Positions 59,460-64,000 of a DNA stretch of 64,000 bases are shown here, piece by piece. Location of the stretch: positions 154,187 to 218,186 of the forward strand of contig NZ_FWXI01000007.1 in the NCBI RefSeq assembly GCF_900176355.1, in the 5' to 3' direction. The stretch's first letter is position 1. Each line of letters opens with the position of its first letter. The notes beneath the pieces are model-generated. The model ran no database searches. It was not told the origin of the DNA and saw only the letters and a program-made list of their open reading frames with translations. Position numbers and translations under genes: made by a program. The DNA comes from Sporomusa malonica (lineage in GTDB: Bacteria > Bacillota > Negativicutes > Sporomusales > Sporomusaceae).

Positions 59460-60863
59460 ATGCAAAAATTGGGGTTAGCCTGTAAGTATATAAATTATCT
59501 GGTAATAGCTGCAGTATTACTGCCAATAATTTTCATTGCCGAGGTTGTTTATGTTGAACGCCAGTATACTGCGAGTGCGAGGCAAGCGCAGACCCAGGAG
59601 CTTGCAAAGCTTAGGACTGCAGCAGCAGCAGCCTGGCTTGACGGCCAGGCTGCTTATCTCAGAGGAATTGCTGGATTACAAAGTGTTCAAGCAGGTAATC
59701 AGGAGGTCTTGGCAACTGAGTTCCGTTCGTTGCTTGCTGCTAAGACGGGTTTCCTCTCACTGGAATATACAGGAATAGATGGGGAAACCCAAGTGAATAC
59801 TAATGAGCTTTCCACTAGTTACATTGGTGATCGTGCATATTTTATCGCGGCTGCCGCTGGGCAGCAATACATTGGTGAACTACCAGGGACAGATTGGCAG
59901 CAGGGAGAAGACGTGACGGTGGTGGCTGTACCTGTTACCGTCAATGGTGAGATTACAGGGGTTGTTTGTGGGGTTATCGCCAAAAAATCAATTGAAACGA
60001 TGACTGCCAGACTTGTTCCTGCAGGAAATGAACCGGTGCCTACCAACCGGTGGCTTGCCTGGCTGGGGCTGGTGTACCTGCTGGGGGTAATACCCCTGCT
60101 GCTTATTGTCTATGTGCTCTGGCGGTCCCCCGGTACCACTGCCGCCGAACCGGAGACAGACAGTCCAAAATTTAATAAACCGCCAGTTGCCGTTGATAGA
60201 GCGTTGGCAGCAGCCGCGACAACGGCCTATAAGGCAATTAAAATGGCAGCAGACTCAGTGCCTGCCGCCATAACAAATGAGATACCTGGTGAAATACGAG
60301 TAACAATGCCTGATAAAGTACTTTCAGCGCCTGTGCCCGAAACAGAGCTGATCGGTGCACAACCCATCCAGGATGAATTAACAGGTTTGTACACGCAGGC
60401 TGGGTTTGAAAAGGTGTTAGCTGCTGCCGCAGGAAAGGCAGATATCGGCATAATTGCGTGCAGCATTGACGGTATGAAAGTCATCAATGATTTTCTGGGG
60501 AAAAATACCGGTGACGTGATTATTAAGGCTGCGGCTGAGAGCATTAAGTCAGCCATTGGCTCAGCACAAACAGCAGCCCGTTTGGAGGGTGACAAGTTTG
60601 CGGTGCTGATACCTAATGGCGTGGCATCAAGTCTTGAAGACAGTAAAAAAGACATTAGATACTATGTTGACCTTCATAACTTGCTTCATCCTGAATTGCC
60701 TCTTAGCATAACGGTAGGCTGTGCTGCTGCCGAACACGGCCAGGACCTGCATTCGGTATTGTACAACGCAATTAGTGACATGGAAAGTCAAAAACCTGTC
60801 AGCCGGGTAGAAGCCCGCAAATTCATTATGTGGTCAATTAAACGATACCGGCGCCGGACGTAA
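59460..60863 (+). CDS. Membrane CACHE-type sensor with a degenerate GGDEF domain
   Basis: A 467-residue protein: membrane helix at about 12-32, an extracellular CACHE/PDC sensor (about 40-195, with GYIGDRAYFIAAAAGQQYIGE in parts), a second helix (about 198-222), a linker and a GGDEF-like domain. The catalytic motif reads EGDKF (376-380) instead of GGDEF, so it is probably inactive as a cyclase and may be a regulator or c-di-GMP/GTP sensor. ATG 59460 after GGGGAG is preferred to 59415. Confidence 0.82.
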   Translation: MQKLGLACKYINYLVIAAVLLPIIFIAEVVYVERQYTASARQAQTQELAKLRTAAAAAWLDGQAAYLRGIAGLQSVQAGNQEVLATEFRSLLAAKTGFLSLEYTGIDGETQVNTNELSTSYIGDRAYFIAAAAGQQYIGELPGTDWQQGEDVTVVAVPVTVNGEITGVVCGVIAKKSIETMTARLVPAGNEPVPTNRWLAWLGLVYLLGVIPLLLIVYVLWRSPGTTAAEPETDSPKFNKPPVAVDRALAAAATTAYKAIKMAADSVPAAITNEIPGEIRVTMPDKVLSAPVPETELIGAQPIQDELTGLYTQAGFEKVLAAAAGKADIGIIACSIDGMKVINDFLGKNTGDVIIKAAAESIKSAIGSAQTAARLEGDKFAVLIPNGVASSLEDSKKDIRYYVDLHNLLHPELPLSITVGCAAAEHGQDLHSVLYNAISDMESQKPVSRVEARKFIMWSIKRYRRRT

Positions 60864-60866
60864 CCG

Positions 60867-62420
60867 TTAATCCCGGCTGAACTTCTTCAGCCCCTGACGG
60901 AACGCGGCTATTGTTTCCTCAGACTCGTCCAAGACATAAATACGGCCAGGTCTGCCGGAAGAATCATAGTCGATGCCGTTCCACCAAATGGCGGCTTTAA
61001 TTTTAGAGAACTGGCCAATTTGTGTAAACATCCTGTTCATCCAGGCAGCTTTGTCGCCACCGACTGAATTAGAGCCGAACTCTGTAATCATAAATGGCTT
61101 GGCAAAGTGCCGGTCATATTCGGCATAGATATCAGGGTAAATGTGGTCAAACTCGCGCCACTTTTCTCCGGGGAAATAAGTACCTGTATTATATCCTGTC
61201 AAACCAATAATATCCACATACTCGTCGCCTGGATAATACATCAGATAGTGATTCCATTTAAAGTTTGGGAAAGACAAATCATGCGGGTTCCATACCCAGA
61301 GCACATTATCAACATCGTTATTATCAAAAATAGCGCGGATATGCCGCCACATGGCCTTATACAGCTCAGCATCCTTGCTATAATTGGAGGATGAATACCA
61401 GCACCAGTCGCCGTTCATTTCATTGTTCAGACGAAAGATAACTGGGTGGCCGAAAGTCTTTAACTGCTGCGCATATAGGTTAAAATAATCGTCATACTTG
61501 CCGTCTAGGATGTCGTAAATAGCCCCAGAGTTATCGGTGAAATTGTAGCTGGTTTGCAATGTCAGTTCGACAGTGCGGCCATGCTCATAAGCCGACTCCA
61601 GGGCACGGATAGGCAGGTTTTCGTCAAACGATTGATAGCGCACCAAAATGGGAAAAGTGTAGCTAAGCTGGCTTTCCAGAAGATCAAGCTTTTCGAAAGT
61701 TTGGGGTGCACCCGGTTCAAAGATACCCCAGCGGAGCGGGCTGGTAACACCGAAAAATTTGTCATAGAAAGCACGTGTTTCGGCATTAAGGGGAGTATGT
61801 GGCTGGTTCATAGGCAGATTAAAGCGAGGTGCGCCCTGACGCTCGGTTAAAGTAAAGCTGGCAGCAATTTCTCTGGCATTGTCAATTGGCTGGGTTGACT
61901 TGATAAAGATGGAATATACCTCATTCTGATTTTTTATTAGCTCGATGCTAGAGTAATGGTTTTTGTCATTAGGCAGCCGCTGCAGCGGGCGGCGAGTCCA
62001 GTTCAAGAGGTGGATGGTAAAGCCGTTTTGGCGGTATGTTTCGTCAAGCAATAGAGAATGATCTTTGCGATTATTAATAAACTTGTTACTATAGCTTATA
62101 TAGTCGTTGGCAGTGGCCGGTGTACCTGCAAAACTATCATAAAAGATTTCTATTCTCAGATTATCATTGGACAGCACAGTGACGATTGGTGATAGTGAGG
62201 CGTTTACAGTAAGGCCGTGCGGGACAAGTACCGAATAGCCGTTGGCATAATCGGTTAGTCGCTCATGACGGCTGTCGACATAGGTGGTAACTTTGACGTC
62301 ATCGTCAGAACCTGGTGCAAAGGCGGTATACTCCCCGTTGATGATGGAGGCGGCATTGACCGAGGCTGATAATGCTGTCGCTAAGAAGAGGGCTGTTAAT
62401 AACCGATAGAAGTTGTGCAT
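60867..62420 (-). CDS. Secreted family 26 glycoside hydrolase
   Basis: A 517-residue exported glycosidase. A signal peptide (about 1-23, ending VNA|ASI) precedes an about 170-residue N-terminal domain. The GH26 barrel follows, with the acid/base glutamate E334 in NNEMNGDW and the nucleophile E447 in ITEFGS. GH26 enzymes act on mannans, other beta-glycans or bacterial exopolysaccharides. It is convergent with the degenerate GGDEF gene (3 bp apart). AAGGAGA precedes the ATG. Confidence 0.85.
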   Translation of the reverse strand: MHNFYRLLTALFLATALSASVNAASIINGEYTAFAPGSDDDVKVTTYVDSRHERLTDYANGYSVLVPHGLTVNASLSPIVTVLSNDNLRIEIFYDSFAGTPATANDYISYSNKFINNRKDHSLLLDETYRQNGFTIHLLNWTRRPLQRLPNDKNHYSSIELIKNQNEVYSIFIKSTQPIDNAREIAASFTLTERQGAPRFNLPMNQPHTPLNAETRAFYDKFFGVTSPLRWGIFEPGAPQTFEKLDLLESQLSYTFPILVRYQSFDENLPIRALESAYEHGRTVELTLQTSYNFTDNSGAIYDILDGKYDDYFNLYAQQLKTFGHPVIFRLNNEMNGDWCWYSSSNYSKDAELYKAMWRHIRAIFDNNDVDNVLWVWNPHDLSFPNFKWNHYLMYYPGDEYVDIIGLTGYNTGTYFPGEKWREFDHIYPDIYAEYDRHFAKPFMITEFGSNSVGGDKAAWMNRMFTQIGQFSKIKAAIWWNGIDYDSSGRPGRIYVLDESEETIAAFRQGLKKFSRD

Positions 62421-62455
62421 AACGGTTTCTCCTTCGAATTAATCCGATGACTAAC

Positions 62456-62564
62456 CCGCTCTAAGACTCCCATCTTCTAAAAGTGGGAGTTAAGAGCGGC
62501 TAAGTCCCTGGATAAGGGCGACTAACCTTCAGCTGGGGTTAAAACCCCACCTGAAGCTAAGTCT
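62456..62564 (+). repeat. Double-hairpin repeat, copy F
   Basis: The first hairpin pairs CCGCTCTAAGACTCCCA with TGGGAGTTAAGAGCGG; the second pairs CTTCAG...GGGGTT with AACCCC...CTGAAG. The part from GGATAAGGGCGACTAA on is shared with copy E at 47328-47381. The overall design resembles the hairpin ends of IS200/IS605 elements, but no transposase is present. Confidence 0.65.
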
Positions 62565-62776
62565 ACTTTATCTCATAAACATACTTAATTATTATCGTGA
62601 CAAGCAACAATTTCCTTAATGTTAGCATCTTAAAAGCCGCAAAAGCTGCAGATACTACACATGGGATTGATTGAATTCTATGACTTTCGTCACAGACGCG
62701 CTGGCTCTTTCGAGGTATATTTAGAGTAAGTCCGTCTGTGTCAGGCGGCGCAACAAATAAAGGAGGGGATTAAACA
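62565..62776. other. Upstream region of the ferredoxin gene
   Basis: This stretch, with the repeat at 62456-62564, accounts for the 356-bp gap between the GH26 and ferredoxin genes. The palindrome TGACTTTCGTCA at 62681-62692 could be a site for the nearby Crp/Fnr regulator, but this is weak. No gene is seen. Confidence 0.35.
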
Positions 62777-62950
62777 ATGGCATATAAGATTAATTCTGAG
62801 TGTATTAAGTGCGGCGCATGTGCGTCGGTCTGCCCAGTTGATGCTATTTCTGAAGGCAATACCCAATACGACATTGATCCTGGCCTATGTATTGACTGTG
62901 GCGCATGTGCGGCCGTGTGTCCGGTAGGCGCCATCAGCCCTGGCGAATAG
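62777..62950 (+). CDS. 2[4Fe-4S] ferredoxin, 57 residues
   Basis: A complete small clostridial-type ferredoxin. Two CxxCxxCxxxCP motifs are present: CIKCGACASVCP and CIDCGACAAVCP, each binding one [4Fe-4S] cluster, with the classic DAIS and GAIS segments. The ATG follows AAAGGAGGGG. It carries electrons in anaerobic metabolism. A terminator follows, so it is monocistronic. Confidence 0.95.
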   Translation: MAYKINSECIKCGACASVCPVDAISEGNTQYDIDPGLCIDCGACAAVCPVGAISPGE

Positions 62951-62981
62951 CGGGTTCCATAAGGTTTATACGGAGGGAATT

Positions 62982-63008
62982 AGTCCAGCTTTTACGAGCT
63001 GGGCTTTT
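62982..63008 (+). terminator. Terminator after the ferredoxin gene
   Basis: AGTCCAGCT pairs with AGCTGGGCT around TTTACG, followed by TTT. Confidence 0.7.
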
Positions 63009-63079
63009 ACATATATAATAAACTGCTTGGGGGTTATGTCAGGGGGGACGGTTCTTTTGACACGAGAGGAGAGGGTTAT

Positions 63080-63763
63080 ATGTTGGAATTTGAATATCTA
63101 AAACACTTGCCGATTTTTGAGGAGTTGGCTCCGGCTGATTTGGCAGCCATCAGCAATGTTACACTTGAACGCCGCTATAAAAAGAATATGATTATCTTTA
63201 TGGAAGGAGAACCAGGTGAAGGCTTTCATTATGTTAAAAGTGGCAAAGTGAAAATCGTTAAGATGGCGCAAGATGGTAGAGAGCACATTATCAACATCTT
63301 AGGGACTGGAGAGGTATTTGCCGAAGTATTGCTCTTTAATCGCGGCCCTTATCCAGCCACTTCGGTCGCCTTAGAAGACTCGGTTATTGGTATTATAAAA
63401 AATAGTGACTTGGAAAACGTGGTGGCCGAAAATTCACGTATCGCTCTTCACATTATCCGGGTGATGAGTAAAAAGCTGATACATGCCCAAATGAAGATAA
63501 AAACCCTGGCCTTATCAGATACTTTTTCGCGTACAGCACAAATCCTTACCAGGTTATCACATCAGTATGGCCGGCCAGTCCCCGGTGGTGTTCAGATTGA
63601 TGTTGATATGACCCGCCAGGATTTAGCCAACTTAATAGGAACAACCCGTGAGACAGTCAGTCGTGTATTAAGTTCTATGAAGAAGGATAAAGTTATTGAG
63701 TTTAGTGATCAACAGATTATTATTTTAGATGTAAAACGACTTGATCGATATCATGAAATGTGA
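63080..63763 (+). CDS. Crp/Fnr-family transcription regulator
   Basis: A 227-residue regulator. A cyclic-nucleotide-binding-type domain (about 10-120) has MEGEPGEGFHYVKSGKVKI and RGPYPATSVALEDSVI; the HTH_Crp domain has DMTRQDLANLIGTTRETVSRVLSSMKKD. There is no N-terminal Cys cluster, so it is not a classic oxygen-sensing Fnr. The ligand and targets are unknown; it lies between the ferredoxin and a partial gene. AGAGGAGAG precedes the ATG. Confidence 0.9.
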   Translation: MLEFEYLKHLPIFEELAPADLAAISNVTLERRYKKNMIIFMEGEPGEGFHYVKSGKVKIVKMAQDGREHIINILGTGEVFAEVLLFNRGPYPATSVALEDSVIGIIKNSDLENVVAENSRIALHIIRVMSKKLIHAQMKIKTLALSDTFSRTAQILTRLSHQYGRPVPGGVQIDVDMTRQDLANLIGTTRETVSRVLSSMKKDKVIEFSDQQIIILDVKRLDRYHEM

Positions 63764-63766
63764 GTG

Positions 63767-63793
63767 AAAAGCGCCGCGAGGCGCTTTTTTTAT
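63767..63793 (+). terminator. Terminator after the Crp/Fnr gene
   Basis: AAAAGCGCC pairs with GGCGCTTTT around GCGA, followed by a T-run. Confidence 0.85.
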
Positions 63794-63940
63794 TTGGGTT
63801 GCGAGTAGCCGGGCAATTTTTTGTTGACAGATTCAAAGGGTTCGTCAGTTAATTTCGGCGTTTGGTCGTAAATGCATGTCAGGTTGATGAATTCGCAGCT
63901 AGTATAAGTGATAGAAATTCTTTTTGAAGGAGGAAGCCAC

Positions 63941-64000
63941 GTGGTTCAATCAGTGTCGCCTCAGTCCATCGAAGAATTGCAGCAAGTGCTGCGGACATCA
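63941..64000 (+). CDS. Start of a further gene (partial)
   Basis: A GTG eight bases after AAGGAGG begins a frame (VQSVSPQSIEELQQVLRTS) open to the window edge. The SPQSIEELQQVLR pattern is like the N-terminus of FAD-linked oxidases (glycolate oxidase type), but 20 residues are too few to be sure. Confidence 0.5.
   Translation, partial: MVQSVSPQSIEELQQVLRTS

Noticed and set aside
1..64000. tRNA or rRNA genes
   Set aside because: No cloverleaf with a CCA-type end and no conserved rRNA segments were recognised on either strand; a dedicated search was not possible.

Overview
The window looks like the chromosome of an endospore-forming Firmicute with an outer membrane, most likely a Negativicute of the Sporomusaceae type. 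The spore-former part rests on a yabE-like/rnmV/ksgA/yabG block, two SPOCS-domain genes, a Bacillus-type purR, and the yaaO/tmk/yaaR/holB/yaaT/trmN6/rsmI/abrB order known from Bacillus and Clostridia. The outer-membrane part rests on a secretin gene inside a Tad pilus locus, since a secretin is an outer-membrane pore. The genus is an inference.

Layout. 1-1.4 kb: tail of a Fis-type HTH protein and a CorA transporter. 1.5-11.4 kb: Tad/Flp pilus locus (CpaB, secretin, receiver-ATPase, TadB, a DegS-like kinase, Flp pilin, TadE, TadG-like, TadA ATPase, TadC); no prepilin peptidase is present. 11.5-13.4 kb: small accessory genes. 13.6-23 kb: conserved housekeeping block (decarboxylase, tmk, yaaR, holB, yaaT, trmN6, rsmI, abrB, metG, tatD). 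23.4-24.4 kb: yabE-like gene, whose 3' end is duplicated as a 23-bp direct repeat 3.2 kb downstream. Between the copies lie a broken tyrosine recombinase, a broken sigma-like gene, a SPRY-FN3 protein and small fragments, so this is a decayed integrative element. 27.7-30.4 kb: small proteins and an SbmA/YddA-type ABC exporter. 30.5-35.8 kb: rnmV, ksgA, a glycosyltransferase, yabG and an orphan adenine methyltransferase resembling the sporulation methylase CamA. 36-40.7 kb: surface, spore and cell-wall genes (CAP protein, Cys-rich protein, two SPOCS proteins, HipA-like kinase, L,D-transpeptidase). 40.8-44.4 kb: cyanophycinase and cyanophycin synthetase. 44.4-55.5 kb: CheW, ispE, GntR regulator, nucleotidyltransferase, purR, threonine dehydratase, glmU, prs, GNAT, polysaccharide deacetylase, pth and a radical SAM protein. 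55.6-64 kb: a self-contained 44-codon gene, an N-formylglutamate-amidohydrolase-like protein, a ferritin-like protein, two GGDEF-family proteins, a secreted GH26 glycosidase, a ferredoxin, a Crp/Fnr regulator and the start of a further gene.

Scattered between genes is an approximately 89-bp structured repeat (four copies, both orientations), a related modular hairpin repeat (two copies) and a separate element bounded by inverted repeats. These, the att-flanked element, the CamA-like methylase beside yabG and the 44-codon transcription unit are the most interesting items. No rRNA, tRNA or CRISPR array was recognised. All functional calls come from reading motifs and gene order; no database search was run.
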